Shown: positions 46,145-57,449 of the stretch, piece by piece
Layout: every line of letters starts with the position of its first letter
Numbering within the stretch: position 1 is the first letter of the stretch
NCBI GenBank assembly: GCA_019973155.2
Contig: BPQB01000014.1
Span: forward strand, 372,001-436,000
Length of the DNA stretch: 64,000 nt
From: Phanerochaete sordida
Lineage: Eukaryota; Basidiomycota; Agaricomycetes; Polyporales; Phanerochaetaceae
Reading direction: 5' to 3'
Made by a program: the position numbers and the translations under genes
The notes under the pieces: model-generated
The model's input: only the letters and a program-made list of their open reading frames with translations
Database searches by the model: none
What the model was told of the DNA's origin: nothing

Positions 46145-47178
46145 GTCTCTGTGAGTGGCGCTGCCCAGCTCGGGGCCTGAGGTATCTCGCACACGCCGAG
46201 ACTGAGAGTCGAAAAGAGGAAGGTGCGACCGCGGGGGCCTGGCCACGTCACCGGGACCCCGAGCACTTCTCACCGTCACCATCATGGCTTGCTTTCGCTT
46301 ACGCCATCACTGATATCCTGACCGTTGTGGTGCGGATACCAAGAACTTTTTCAAGCACTGCATCCGAAGCATGAATGCCGAAATACCCTCCGAGTCGCCG
46401 TAGCGAGATGCGGGCCAGAGCACCGTTTCATCGTCGCCCGTCGCTGTCAAGCCCTGAACTGCGGTCTAGATCTCAGATTTCTCAGCTGCGAGGTAACGAC
46501 CCATCCTCAGGGCATGTTTGTTCTCAGTCAGCGGGATCTGCTGTGCTTGGGATGACGAGTAAGTGAGGCTGACTAGCTTGGTCTGCTCACGTCAGGTCCA
46601 CGTCAGCAAGCTTGCCGTCCTTCAGGCTGCAACTGCCGTAGGGAACGCACCGCAGCAAGACACATTGTAGTGAGTCTGTAGTCAGCAGGAAGCTCGAACC
46701 TGCGATATTGGAAGAGGTAAGTAGCGTGCTGTCTATACGCATATACGCATTCCACATAACAACAATTGCGCGTGGCGTTTTGCGCTATAGACCCAAGAAT
46801 TGACCAGCCTCACGCTGTTTGTGTGCTGCTCCAATCGCAACGAGTATGGCGCACAAATTCTCCTGCACATAGGCGAGGTTTAATGGCAGAACATACACAA
46901 CCAATGCTGATGTGTCTGGCTTTGTCATTTGCGTTAGGTGCGCTGGCCGTCGGTCCGGACGCCTGCAGACATCATTTCTGCGAGGGACCACAGTGGCAAC
47001 AGACCACAGGCGTTTACGCACGAGGCTAGCACTACCAGGTTAGGCACGATCATCTGACGATGAGAGCCAGAGTCTAAAGCAGTTTACGGCACAGGAGATC
47101 AATGCCACGTTGTGTATATATACACGAGGATGCGACGAAGACAAAACTAACGAGGCAGATCTACCTACCCTTGCAGCA
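46145..47178. other. Intergenic; TATA element of paralogue 7
   Basis: No supported gene was found. A TATATATA at 47115-47122 lies 57 bp upstream of the next reductase start. Confidence 0.4.
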
Positions 47179-48435
47179 ATGTCCACTCAGAAGGCTCTCT
47201 ATCTTCTCGAGCTTCGCGGAAAATTCTCTGTCAAAGACAAGGACATTCCTGAGCCCGGCCCAGGCGAAGTCCTTGTCCAGGTGCACTCGACCGCGCTGAA
47301 CCCCATAGACTGGAAGATACCGGCATACGGCATGGTCGTCACCAAGTACCCTGCTATCCTCGGACTAGACGCAGCGGGCGTTGTTACAAAGCTTGGAGCT
47401 GGGGTTTCCGACGTTTCCCTCTGCGACAAGGTGTACGTTATCAATAACATCTCACGCTTTCAAGTGCTTATTTGTCCGACGCAGATTCTATCAAGGAATC
47501 TACGACGAGCACCGCGCAACGTTCCAGCAGTATACGTGTGTCCCTGCTGAGCTAGTTGCTAAGGTCAGCGGCTTGGAAAGCTACGACACTGAAGACGCTG
47601 ACTGCCGTATGCTAGGTCCCGTCCAATCTGACCTTCGAGCAGGCTGCGACTCTCCCCTCTGCACTCGCTACCGCAGCTTTCGGCCTGTACGGGCCCAACA
47701 CCAAAGAGAACCTTGGGTTATCCGCACCCTGGGCTGTCGGCGGGCGTAACAAGTACGCTGGAGAACCGATTCTCGTCATCGGCGGCGCGTCCTCTGTTGG
47801 ACAACAAGGTGAGTCAGGTTTCACAAGTGCTCGAGGAAATGATGCCGACCACTCCGCCTTCAGTGATCCAACTCGCCAAGATCTCCGGGTTCTCCCCCAT
47901 CATAACCACGGCGTCCCTCGACAATGAGGCGTACGTCAAGTCGCTCGGTGCGACGCACGTCATCGACCGCAACGCGCCGCTCACCGATCTCCCGGATACC
48001 GTGGCGCGTCTGGCCGGTCGGCCGCTTCTGGTCGCCTTCGACGCCGTCTCGTACGCGGACACGCAGAACGCCGCGTACGCAGCGCTCGCGCCAGGCGGCA
48101 AGCTGGTGCTCGTGCTCTTCGACGAGATCGACAAGGACAAGCTCTCGCCTGAGAAGACAGTCGTGCATGTCTTCGGGTACGTCCAGCGCGATCCCGAGCT
48201 TAGCGCGTTCGGAGCGAAGATGTACGCCGCAGCGACTGCGCTGATTGAGGCTGGGGAAATCAAGGTAAGACGCTGTCCTATCCCATCGCGTATACTGCTA
48301 ATATCGCTTTTGCTGTAGCCGAACAAAGTCGAGATCGTTGCTGGAGGTCTCGCGGGCATACCTGATGCGCTGGAGCGATTCAACAAAGGCGTCAGCTGTG
48401 TCAAGCTTGTTGCTCATCCGCAGGAGACTGTTTGA
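47179..48435 (+). CDS. MDR-family NAD(P)H-dependent reductase, GroES-like (paralogue 7)
   Basis: Five exons. The first (MSTQKALYLLELRG, STALNPIDWKI, LGLDAAGVVTKLG) ends after CDKV. The second reads FYQGIYDEHRATFQQY to LVAK, and the third VPSNLTFEQAATLP to the loop VIGGASSVGQ. The fourth runs LAKISGFSPIITTAS to AGEIK, and the fifth PNKVEIVAGGLAGIP to PQETV. The usual GDKV is CDKV here. Otherwise it is full length and unbroken. It is less GC-rich than paralogues 1-3, suggesting older separation from them. Confidence 0.87.
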
Positions 48436-48585
48436 AATACCCATGTAAGCACAGTACTGAGGTACTATAATACAATGTGCTGTGGCAAATATCGAATTGT
48501 TGCACATGATGGTGACTATGAGATGGCGCCGCAGAGCGACATAGATCGCTCCATTCTCGCGTTGCCATTGATCAAAGCCCTTTGG

Positions 48586-48632
48586 TCAGCGCTCCAATTG
48601 TACGGCAGTAAATTCGATATATCGAGGAGTTA
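48586..48632 (-). pseudogene. Possible end of an ORF split by the 48.6-50.2 kb element
   Basis: Read on the minus strand from the TTA duplication, the flank encodes TPRYIEFTAVQLER and then a stop. With the element removed, the frame continues from the minus-strand ORF at 50365-50182. The stretch is short, so this is weak evidence. Confidence 0.28.
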
Positions 48633-50181
48633 TATGCCCGGGACTAGAAAAGTCATTGGCCGGTGGCGACCACTGGTGGCCGCCGGTGTTCATCGATGGT
48701 CCCCACCAAATATAGGTATGTTTTGATGGCGCCCGTGGTGGCGTGCAGCGGCGCGCAGCGTGTGCCGCTGGCCGCCGCCGGCTGCTACTGGCATGCGGTG
48801 GCTGCCACCGCTGGCCAGCGTACATGGATACACTGGTTGGCACTGGTATGTACCGGTCATTGGTGGGTCCCATCGTCGCACAGTGTCCTCCAGCACTCAC
48901 CGGCGGTCTGCACCAGGACACGGTGACGGACGGTGGTCCTCCCGCAAACCTCTAGCCCCTGACGAGCAGGTCCCTGTCCCACAACCTGGAGGCAAAGGTA
49001 CGTGGCATTATATGCGCCTAATGAACATGTAAACGTGTCGTATAAGGCTTCTGTGCGGCTTCGGACACTCACCAAACTCCCGAAGACTCCGACGTGATCT
49101 CTCCCCTTGCTGGGCGGCCGCAAATCGACGACGAGGACGCTGGAATGAGCATGGAGACAGCTATGTTCCTGCCACAGAGGGTCGACGCAAGCGATGCGCT
49201 ACCAAGGACACCGGTTGAGGACAGTCGAAAGCAAGCCGAGCGTGATTCAAGTCCGTACCTGTTGCTCTTTTACCGGTATCGTCTTCTTGACGTCGTGGAT
49301 AGAGACTGACATTGTCCCCTCCAAGAACTATGACGACGAGAATTTGCCTGACCAAGAAGTCTGGCTGGCTCAAGGGCGGAACCTTCACATCGAAAACCCC
49401 GACCTTAACGGCAAAGCGACCGGTTACGCGAAGCTTACTGAAATCTTGCCGTCGGCCCTGAAGTCAAGCAGCCCCATGAAAAGTAAGCACAAGAACTGCA
49501 CTCCATATATCCTTGGTCACTTACACAGCACCCTCAGAGGCTCACGGGCGCGTCTACCGAGCTGGAGTAGCCGGTTTTGTCGCTCGCATCGACCTCAGCA
49601 CTGTACAAGACCTTGTCAGCGGCCGGGTCGACCCCTCTCCTCGTCTGAAGAAGCTCGAAATGTGCGCACTGAAGCCAGTCGAGGAGGAGGACGTGATCCT
49701 GGTCTGCGAGGTATTTCTCAATGCGGATACGGACTCAGCAGTACGTCACATAGTTTATATACTTTATGCGTGCTCATCGGATGCTCGTGGTGGCCGTGTA
49801 GGCTCACGATCACGCCAATATTAGTACTCTAGACCACCAGGAAATCGCAAAGCTCCTGTACATCGCCGCTATGTTCCAGGACGGTGTCCAAGAACCTTTT
49901 CGACGCTCTCCTTCGATGAGAGAACCATTTTGGCATGTGTATTCACCACGGTACCCTATAAATTACAGACATACTCCATATTTGAACATACCCACCGACT
50001 GCCAGTGCCGATCGCCGGCTGCCATTGGCAGCCGGCGGTATGCACTGCTGGCCGGTGTGGGCCAATGATGTACGCCGGCCTCCATCGCAGTACACTGGGA
50101 ATGATCGCTGGTAGGCACTGACTGCCAGTGGAATGCAGCAAATAATGGCGGAGTCCAGTGACTTTGCCTGTCCCCGGCATA
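48633..50181. mobile_element. DNA transposon, 1.55 kb, 3-bp TTA duplication
   Basis: The left end starts TATGCCCGGGAC and the inverse of the right end starts TATGCCGGGGAC. The match continues with gaps into AAAGTCATTGG and AAAGTCACTGG. TTA flanks both sides (48630-48632 and 50182-50184). Subterminal regions (48660-48960 and 49990-50130) are dense in CCGGC/GCCGG and CTGGCAG-type repeats. The size and 3-bp duplication suggest a CACTA/Plavaka-like non-autonomous element, though its ends differ from the 5.8 kb Plavaka copy. No transposase domain was recognised inside. Confidence 0.7.
49095..49926 (+). CDS. Hypothetical gene inside the 1.55 kb element
   Basis: The product is not recognised. Several plus-strand segments look coding and can be joined by short introns. 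They are an acidic N-terminal piece (around 49095-49250), ETDIVPSKNYDDENLPDQE with LHIENPDLNGKATGYAKL (49305-49480), GVAGFVARIDLSTVQDLV with EEEDVILVCEVFLNAD (49540-49740), and NISTLDHQEIAKLLYIAAM (about 49815-49890). No start codon or full splice chain is secure. It could be a transposon-borne gene or a captured host gene fragment. Confidence 0.45.
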
Positions 50182-50365
50182 TTACTGATATCGAGCGTTT
50201 TGAGACTCTGAATGCGCCGCATGCATGCAGGGACATCGCCGGCCGGATGAAAGAAGGTTCGCATGTACGCGTACGTGGCGACTGTGGTCCCACACAGCTA
50301 AGCTCGAACTGCACCCAGCCGTCCAGCTCGTAAGCCCTCGCAGCGGCAGATGAGGTCGCAATCAC
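50182..50365 (-). pseudogene. Hypothetical ORF next to the 1.55 kb element
   Basis: A minus-strand frame (MIATSSAAARAYELDGW, QFELSCVGPQSPRTR, ending FRVSKRSISV) runs into the element's right end. It is the 5' partner of the split frame proposed at 48632-48586. Its function is unknown and it may be spurious. Confidence 0.28.
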
Positions 50366-50645
50366 TTACAAGCATAGGGTACGTATCTGGCGATGTGGTG
50401 CCATTTGGGCTGAGGACGGTCGAGGTCGAGATCAGTTCGATGTATCACAAGTGCAGAGTAGGGTTAACGGCGTTCGAGAGGATGAGTCCCACTTGACTCC
50501 ACGCGCTCTGCATGTCTGGGTCCTTCGCATCATGAGTCCGCCGTGATTATTGCCTGGGCACTAACAATTTATACAAGAGAAAGCAACAGCATAGCCTAGT
50601 ATTCAAACGGTACAGAATGGAGAGTCCGATATATACACGTGCTTG

Positions 50646-51974
50646 TCAGTTTCGCAACAGACCGAGATTATGAAGACGAGGGAAGAGGGCTTCGACGATT
50701 CCGCTACCTGGAATGAAAGAATCCAGCATGACTGTGTACGGAGCTGGTGGAACACTACAGATTCTAACATAAATCGCACCCAGGCGCTCAGCGTGTAACA
50801 TCCTCAGGAAAATGTCCTCGCAGTTCCGGATCAACGCGCGGTCTTTCGCTAGCATGTTCGACATCCTGAACAGCGTCCGGATTGCTGTGTCGTCAAGGGT
50901 CGGAGCAAAGACCAGCTCCACATACTCTAGACGCGCCGTAGCTTCTGCGACGGACAGGAAGAATTTGAGTCGTTCCCAGATGTTTTGTACGCCACGAGCC
51001 AATCGGCGCCTCTGCACGTCTTTGGGAACGGGGCGCATAACGAGGGTGACGCGCTTGCCGAGGACGCGCTTCATGCGTTCTGCACATAGAGCTCTGTGCC
51101 CGGCATTGCCCCCTGAAATCAAGTTAGAGCGTGTGTCTACACAGCGCAATCTAGTGAGCTCGAGCTCACCTATGTTCCAATAGGATATCTAAATGAAGAG
51201 GTGCTCCGGAGGAACAGGGAGCGACTCTGGCAGCTCGAGTGCGTCGTGCAGTCCAATGCGTACACTTATCAGGTCCAGCGTGCGTATGCCCTCTGCTACG
51301 ACTCGGCACATCACATTGTCCAGCAGCAGCAGCCGGCTTTGCTCCACGACGAGGGACGCGATGCGCAGGAGAGGGAGATCTCCGATGTCAGATCTAGGTC
51401 CGCTAGGCTCCCGACTCCATCCCCACAGGTCGACCACGTGCAACTCGCCAATCGTGGAGAACTGTGATAGGACGTTGCCCAGATCGGACGAGAAGACAGG
51501 TGAGATACCCCCGGGGGATAGATTTATCTTGAGGCGTTGGATGTGCGATATAGTGGGCACGCGGCTGGCCGGCGAGGAGCACATCCCGATGAGCCCTACT
51601 AGATGCAGGGACTGCAAGCGCGGGAAGCGGTTGATGAGGAGGTGGAGATCTGTGGCAATGTTGAAAGGCCGTTCGCGAGTGCCAAAACGAAGCTCGAGGC
51701 CCCTGACGCTGGCCACAGCTTGCGAGAACCACTCCAGACCCACGAGCGTGTTGACATTGTGCACTTCCTCTACGGATGGCGCGTCTTCGCATAGAACGTA
51801 AAGCACGAGAGAGCGAAAACGATGCTCAAATGTGCGCTGGGCCCAGAGCCTTGAGACCAGCGAGCTCGCGAGGATGGATCGTTTTCGAAGACCTTCTTCT
51901 TTGTCTAGCGCGACGAGATTCTCGAAGATAATGTCGAACAGCTCCTGAGGAAGAATATCGATTGGAGTGGGCAT
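50646..51974 (-). pseudogene. F-box-like protein, group 2 (I), with in-frame TAG
   Basis: Exon 1 (51974-51170) starts MPTPIDILPQELFDIIFENL and has SLVSRLWAQRTFEHRF and LRR-like strands up to PPEHLFI, then TAG (51189-51191). The sister gene J has a Leu codon at this place. Six codons later the conserved phase-1 donor follows (intron 51169-51113), and exon 2 (51112-50646) is open: AERMKRVLGKRVTLVM, LEYVELVFAPT, ALFPRLHNLGLLRN. It is therefore one nonsense mutation away from its paralogue. It is paired head to head with the decayed BTB copy at 52255. Confidence 0.75.
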
Positions 51975-52254
51975 TTGTGAGTGCTATCCTGCATGTTGAG
52001 ATTTCGTTAGTTTTTCCATAGACACGAAGATGGTGAAGGATGTCTCACTGCGCGAATCAATGCTGGAAGTGTTGGTGAAGTCGTCCGCCAGGCGCTTGGC
52101 TGCTAGATCCAACCACGAGGCCGGCTGCTTACATAACTGCCATGCATTACCCAAGTGTCCCGCGCTCCCTTCTTCTGGACTGCATTGGTGCGTTCGACCT
52201 GCACCACCGGGATTGCCGCCGATTTTACCATATTCCAAAGGTGTCAGCGAGGAA

Positions 52255-52570
52255 AGACGGTCGCTCGTGCGCGGAGGCCCGGGGGTGGCCCGGCCAACAG
52301 ACGACGGAAGGTCGAGCCCGGAGAGCCCGCGGATGGGCCTCCTCCTCCTGCGCCGAATGTCGGGGAGCGGAGCACCGATTTATGGTTCGACGACGGAATA
52401 TCATCATTGCGGAGAGAGACAAGCTCCTAGGGCGCACACGGAAATCATTATGCTGCGTTCAGAGGTATGCTAGAGGCTGCTCAACAGTCCGGGGCCCTGG
52501 GCTTCGCGCAGCTCGAGCAGCTCGAGGGCTACCCGCCGTGCTCATCCGCACGAGACTGCTTGAAAGGTAT
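52255..52570 (+). pseudogene. BTB/POZ gene relic, exon 1 only
   Basis: Nucleotide similarity to the first exon of the BTB gene at 54379 runs through the block encoding KRRKVEPGEPAD, IGERSTDFWFDEG, the LRSEV segment and the QLEQLEG region. It is broken by frameshifts and a missing start. The second exon is absent; the next sequence is F-box gene J's 3' end. Confidence 0.8.
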
Positions 52571-52734
52571 TAATAAGATTTGTGCGCATCTGTTATAGTA
52601 TAACATGCTGCAGACTGCATGCTAGGGTCGCACCATAAGCCTGCCGCGATTATCATCTAAAATAATACAAGGAAAGGTAATAACATGACGTTCATGGGGT
52701 ATAAAATGACGAAGTAAAGGACTACATGAGTTTA

Positions 52735-54057
52735 TCAGCTGCGCAAAAGATGGAGGTTATGGAGACGAGGAAAGAGACCTTCAGTAATCTTGCTTTCTGG
52801 AAGAAAAGACTCGCGCATAACTTTGTATGGACCTGGCGGAGCACTGCAGATTCTAACATAAACTGAGCCCAGGCGTTCAGCACGCGTCATCCTTAGGAGG
52901 ATGTCCTCGCATCGCCGAATCAAGGTGTCATCTTCCGCTAGCATATCTGACACCACTGATAGCGTGAGGACTTCGGGGCCAAAGGCGGTTGGAGCCAAGA
53001 CTACCTCCACGTATTCCAGGCGCGCCGTAGCTTCTGCGACAGAGAGGAAGAATTCAAGTCGCGCCCAAATGCTCCGCGTACGCGGATGCGCATGTCGCAT
53101 GCATAATTTCTCGGAGCCAATGCACATGACGATGGTGATGCGCTTGCCGAGGACGCGAGTTATGCGTTCCGTGTGCAAAGCCCTGTCCGCATCGTCTGCT
53201 CCTAAAGTCGAGTTAGACTGCTCGTCCACCCACCATGATTGAATACGCTTACCCAAGTCCCAACAGGAAGCCAGAACGAAGAGATGCTCCGGAGGGTGGG
53301 GGAGTGACTCTGGTAGCTCGAGGGCACGGTGCAGCCTGTGGCAATCACTGATCAGGTCCAGCGTGCGCATGCGCTCCGTTGCGACCCGGCGCATCACATG
53401 AACCAGGGCTCCGAGCCGGCTTTGCTCTACGACGAGGGACGTGACACGCGGCAGGGAGACGTGCGAAATGTCAAATCGAGGCGCATCGGGTTCTCGAACC
53501 CACCCCCACAGGTCGACGACGTGCAGCTCGCCGATGGTGGAGAATTGAGATAGGGCGTCGCACAGGTCGGGTGAGAAAACGCCGGCCACTTCGTGTGGGC
53601 ACACGGTTATCTTGAGACGTTGCATATGCGGTATCGTGGCGACGTGGACGGGTGGAGAGGGACCCTGGCGTATGTAGCCGACCAGATGCAAAGACTGCAA
53701 GCGCGGGAAGTGACTGACGAAGTGGTGAAGATCGGCGGTGATATTGGCGGGCTTCCCGCGAGTGCCGAATCGAAGCTCGAGGTCGCAGACGCTAAGCATC
53801 ATACCCAGGAAGCCCTCTTGACCTAGCAGCGTGTGGATGTCGCGCACTTCCTCTGTGGATCGCGCGTGTTCGCATGGAACGTACAGGACGAGCGAGCGGA
53901 AGCGGTGCCTGAACGTGTGCTGCGCCCAGGCCTTTGAGACAAGCGAACTTGCAAGGAGGGATGCTTTGCGAGGCGTTTCGCCCCTCTCTAGCGCAACGAG
54001 ATCCTCAAAGATGAGGTCGAAGAGCTCTTGGGGAAGGACATCGATTTGTAGGGGCAT
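52735..54057 (-). CDS. F-box-like protein, group 2 (J)
   Basis: Exons are 54057-53253 and 53201-52735. The 51-bp intron is a multiple of three without a stop, so retention would keep the frame. Start is MPLQIDVLPQELFDLIFEDL. The F-box-like part continues SLVSKAWAQHTFRHRF. LRR-like strands include LQSLHLVGYI and IGELHVVDLWGW. The C-terminal exon reads ERITRVLGKRITIVM, LEYVEVVLAPT and ends GLFPRLHNLHLLRS. It is divergent from BTB gene K1, and together they are the intact version of the decayed unit at 50640-52573. It is probably an SCF-type adaptor. Confidence 0.82.
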   Translation of the reverse strand: MPLQIDVLPQELFDLIFEDLVALERGETPRKASLLASSLVSKAWAQHTFRHRFRSLVLYVPCEHARSTEEVRDIHTLLGQEGFLGMMLSVCDLELRFGTRGKPANITADLHHFVSHFPRLQSLHLVGYIRQGPSPPVHVATIPHMQRLKITVCPHEVAGVFSPDLCDALSQFSTIGELHVVDLWGWVREPDAPRFDISHVSLPRVTSLVVEQSRLGALVHVMRRVATERMRTLDLISDCHRLHRALELPESLPHPPEHLFVLASCWDLGKRIQSWWVDEQSNSTLGADDADRALHTERITRVLGKRITIVMCIGSEKLCMRHAHPRTRSIWARLEFFLSVAEATARLEYVEVVLAPTAFGPEVLTLSVVSDMLAEDDTLIRRCEDILLRMTRAERLGSVYVRICSAPPGPYKVMRESFLPESKITEGLFPRLHNLHLLRS

Positions 54058-54378
54058 GGGCTGAGGCGGATCGCGGCAGTGTGTGATGGCAAGTGCCGCC
54101 GAAACAACGCGCAATGTGTTCTGACAATTTTGAAACATTAAAGTTTAGGCAGCGTCCTCGAAATATCACGAAAGACCTCTCACTGCGTGAATCGGTGTCG
54201 AAAGTGTTGGCGAAGTCGTCCGCCAGGGCGCCTTTCCACTGGATCCATCCACGAGGCAAGCTGCTTACATAACCACAACGCGTTACCCAGGTATCTCACA
54301 CGCTCTCCTTCTCCAAGGACTGCGTCGGTGCGTTCGACCTGCACCGTCGGTATTCTCACTGATTTTGCAGTCGTAGTC

Positions 54379-55511
54379 ATGTCTACGGGCAGCAACGGTC
54401 GCTCTCGTGCAGAGGGAGGACCGGCCAACAAACGACGCAAGGTCGAGCCTGGTGAGCCCGCGGACGCGCCTCCACCGCCCGCGCCAGACATCGGGGAGCG
54501 GAGCACCGATTTCTGGTTCGACGAGGGCAACGTCATCGTCGCGTCCAGGGGCAAGGCGTTTAGGGTGCACACAGGTATCCTGATGCTCCGCTCAGAGGTG
54601 TTCAAGAGGCTGCTCAACGGCCCGGTCCTTGCGCAGCAGCCCGAGCAGCTCGAGGGCTGTCCGATCGTCCGTGTGCAGGACGGCGCCCGGGAGTTCCACG
54701 ATTTGCTTCATATCATCTATAATGGTGGGAATAGGTGAGTATTTCTCTCTCAATATGTCAATTGTAGCTGAGCGTGGTCGGATGCAGCGACTGGTTGAAA
54801 ACCAAAAGACCGCCGATTGCGTACGATGACTTCCGAATAGTCGTCCCAATCGCGGTTAAATACGAGGTCCAGGAGATTGTGGAAGAAGCGCGGTACCGCC
54901 TCTCCCGCATATTCCCCACGAGCAGCCTGCACAACTGGGACCCAAGCCTCTGCCCCGACGGTGACGCGACGGCTCTACAGCTGGTGCACCTCGACTGCAT
55001 CGACGCGCTGCGCCTTGCGCGGCTGCTCGACCTGCCCGCGCTCATTCCTCTTATCTTCTACGCCATCTGCAACATCGCAGACCTCGCAGAGGTCGCCGCA
55101 GGCGTCGACTACGAGGACGGCGCGCCGCGCGCGGTGCTCGCGCCAGACGACCTCCGCACATACCTCGTCGGCCGCCAGGCGCTCATGCAGGAGTCGCTCC
55201 GCGTGCTGCGCGCGCTGCACGAGCTCGGCGCGGAGAAGGGCGCGCGCGTTGCTGGGTGCAGCTCCCCCAAGCGCTGCCGCCCGGCGTTCCACGCCCTCGC
55301 GCTCACAGCGCTCGACGACGAGCTCTACTGCGAGCCGTCGCCCATCGACAACATGGAGACCTGGCTCGCGAACGTTGCGCGCACGACGCCGGAAGCGCGC
55401 CCGTGTAAGCATTGCGACGAGGCTGTACGGAAGCTCATCAATGAGCGCCGCGAGGAGGCGTGGCGGAAGCTGGGGACGATATTCGGTGTTCCTGAGTGGC
55501 CGGCCGGATGA
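54379..55511 (+). CDS. BTB/POZ-domain protein (K1)
   Basis: Exons are 54379-54734 and 54788-55511 (phase-2 intron). It starts MSTGSNGRSRAEGG, with a nuclear-localisation-like KRRKVEPG. The BTB core reads DFWFDEGNVIVASRGKAF, VHTGILMLRSEVFKRLL and FHDLLHIIYNGG. The second exon is helical, continues through VVPIAVKYEVQEIVEEA and LSRIFPTSSLHNW, and ends in a conserved PCKHCDEAVRKL motif and EEAWRKLGTIFGVPEWPAG. BTB proteins commonly dimerise and can act as cullin-3 adaptors; the partner here is unknown. Unlike K2-K4 it lacks the short third exon and the shared upstream promoter block. Confidence 0.85.
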
Positions 55512-55758
55512 TCCGCGCGTGTAGTCTCATATCGTAGGCGGTGCTATAGAGTGTAGCGCGAAGAGTTGTTCCGTATCTGAGTATTACAAGGCCGGTGGCA
55601 AAGTGATCCCGCCTTCCCCGATTTTACCGTCGCAATTATCTCTTGAATAAACATCGCTGCCGCGTACTGAGTGACTCATTACTGCGGGCGAACACGCATA
55701 CGGTCTCTCAGATAGTAAATCTGTCGAGGCCTGACGCTGGGAGACAGAGTAAGCAGGA
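55512..55758. other. Intergenic between BTB genes
   Basis: No gene was seen; this is the 3' region of K1 and 5' flank of K2. Confidence 0.4.
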
Positions 55759-55880
55759 ATGACGACCGCGTTTTAATGCGGAAACCTGGGCGCCTGCCGT
55801 TTGAACCACCTTCGCCTCCCCGCCCATCCTTGAAACCCGCATACACGACCGCGCTCTAGTTTTCTTACATCTGATCCATC
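55759..55880 (+). promoter_or_regulatory. Conserved BTB promoter block (K2)
   Basis: ATGACGACCGCG begins 122 bp before the K2 start and is followed by GGGCGCCT and CACCTTCGCCTCCCCGCC. Equivalent blocks precede K3, K4 and K5 at 119-122 bp. Confidence 0.6.
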
Positions 55881-57107
55881 ATGCCTGCGAGCACCCGTAG
55901 TCGACGCTCTACTGACGACGCGGATATGCCTAACAAGCGACGAAAAGTCGAGCCGGCCGAAGACGTGGAGAACGCCCTCCGCGACGAATCGCTTGGAGAA
56001 AGATCGGAGGAGTTTTGGTTCGAAGACGGAAGCATCATCCTGGCGGCGCAAGGGATGTCCTTCCGGGTGCATAAGGGCGTCTTAGCCTTGCGCTCCGACG
56101 TGTTCAAGACGCTGTTGGATGACCCAAGTCTAGAGCAGCTCGAAGGCTGTCCTGTGCTGCGTGTGGAGGACCGAGGCAGAGATCTTCGTGATCTGCTGCA
56201 CATCATGTATAATGGAGGCAAGAGGTATGTGACAATCCTTGGTATATATGCAAGCTGCAAGTTCTGACTTCTCCGGATAAAGCGACTGGCTGAGCAGCAG
56301 TCGTCCTCCGATTCAATATTCGGCCTTCCGTAGAGTTGTGGATATCGCCCTGAAGTACAACATTGAGGAGGTCCTCAGTGAGGCCAGATACAAACTCTCT
56401 CGCGTTTTTCCAACGGACAGCGTGGAGAACTGGCACAATGGGCTCCGGGCAGACGACGACGACACCCCACTCGTACTCTGCCACGCCGACTGCATCGACC
56501 TCGTACGCATCACCAGGCTCTTGGCTATGAACTCCATCCTTCCCCTTGTCCTTTACGCCTGCTGCAACATCCGCCCCTTGGGCAGGTTCGCACACGGTGT
56601 GACACTCGAAGGTGTTTCGGACCCGGTCACGCTCGCACCAAACGACTTGGGCCTATGCCTCCGCGGCTTGAACCGCCTCATGCTCGAGTCGGGCAGGCTC
56701 ATGCGTGTGTTCCAGGATCTCGCGTTCAGCTCCCGCGCGCGTTCGGACCAGTGCGCGACGTTGGCTCAGTGCCGCCAAGCCCTCCAACTCCTCAGCCTGG
56801 CTGCGGTGGACGGTGGTCTGTACAGCGACCCGTCCGCCATCGATTTCATGGATTCCTGGCTCGACCAGCAGGAGAAGAAGCCAAATGCAAAGCCATGCCA
56901 GCATTGCGACACGGTCCTCCGGGATCTGATCAATGAGCGGCGCGAGCAAACATGGTGTAAGCTCGGCAAGATTTTCGAGGTCGCAGAATGGCCAGCAGGG
57001 CAGAAGGTGAGTGCGCCGCAAGCTATGGGTGCAGGATTCTTTTGATGCGGTCTTCAATGTAGAAACCGGCCGACGAACCCGTGGCAGACGCTCCCGCCGC
57101 TGCCTAG
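55881..57107 (+). CDS. BTB/POZ-domain protein (K2)
   Basis: Exons are 55881-56224, 56283-57006 and 57063-57107. It starts MPASTRSRRSTDDADM with a KRRKVEPAE nuclear-localisation-like motif. The BTB core is EFWFEDGSIILAAQGMSF, RVHKGVLALRSDVFKTLL, LRDLLHIMYNGG. The C-terminal helical domain begins SDWLSSSRPPIQY and ends with CQHCDTVLRDL and EVAEWPAGQK. The last exon gives KPADEPVADAPAAA; I prefer it to reading through to 57045, because K3 and K4 have the same donor position. It is a member of a head-to-tail array of four. Confidence 0.85.
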
Positions 57108-57449
57108 TCGCTCTTCAGCACCCTGCTCACTGGGCCGAAAGACGTATCGAGTATTGGACACTTACCTCAGCTGCATGCTGCGAGCGCACCATTATTGACA
57201 AGAGCATTTATACTTCTAGGACATTGGACATGTACACAAATGCTCTGAAAGCCGTCGGCGCAGCTCACAGTCTAGACGCGAAGGGATTTTGAGATCTTAA
57301 GGACACACTTCGTGCAAAGATTGTGGCTATTTTTTGTACCTTCTTGATCTTATGCGTGCAGCAATATGTATCGATATCATTAATCCACCAGATGCGAAAG
57401 CAGGGAGGCACGCTTTGCCCGGTCGCGCGCTGCAGGCAGCGTCAGCGCA

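Larger units (their letters stand above)
50640..52573. repeat. Tandem duplication unit 1 (F-box I + decayed BTB)
   Basis: This unit has the same layout as 52735-54738: an F-box-like gene on minus, a shared short promoter region (matching blocks AAGTCGTCCGCCAGG and GTGCGTTCGACCTGCACC), then BTB exon 1 on plus. The intergenic part aligns between 52060-52230 and 54195-54370. Confidence 0.78.

Noticed and set aside
46675..46705. Possible tRNA on the minus strand (GGTTCGAGC motif)
   Set aside because: The loop is too long for a T-arm, and no D-arm or acceptor stem fits.
52142..52573. Open frames at 52142-52573 as a new gene
   Set aside because: They are the frameshifted relic of BTB exon 1, recognisable by alignment with 54379 onwards.
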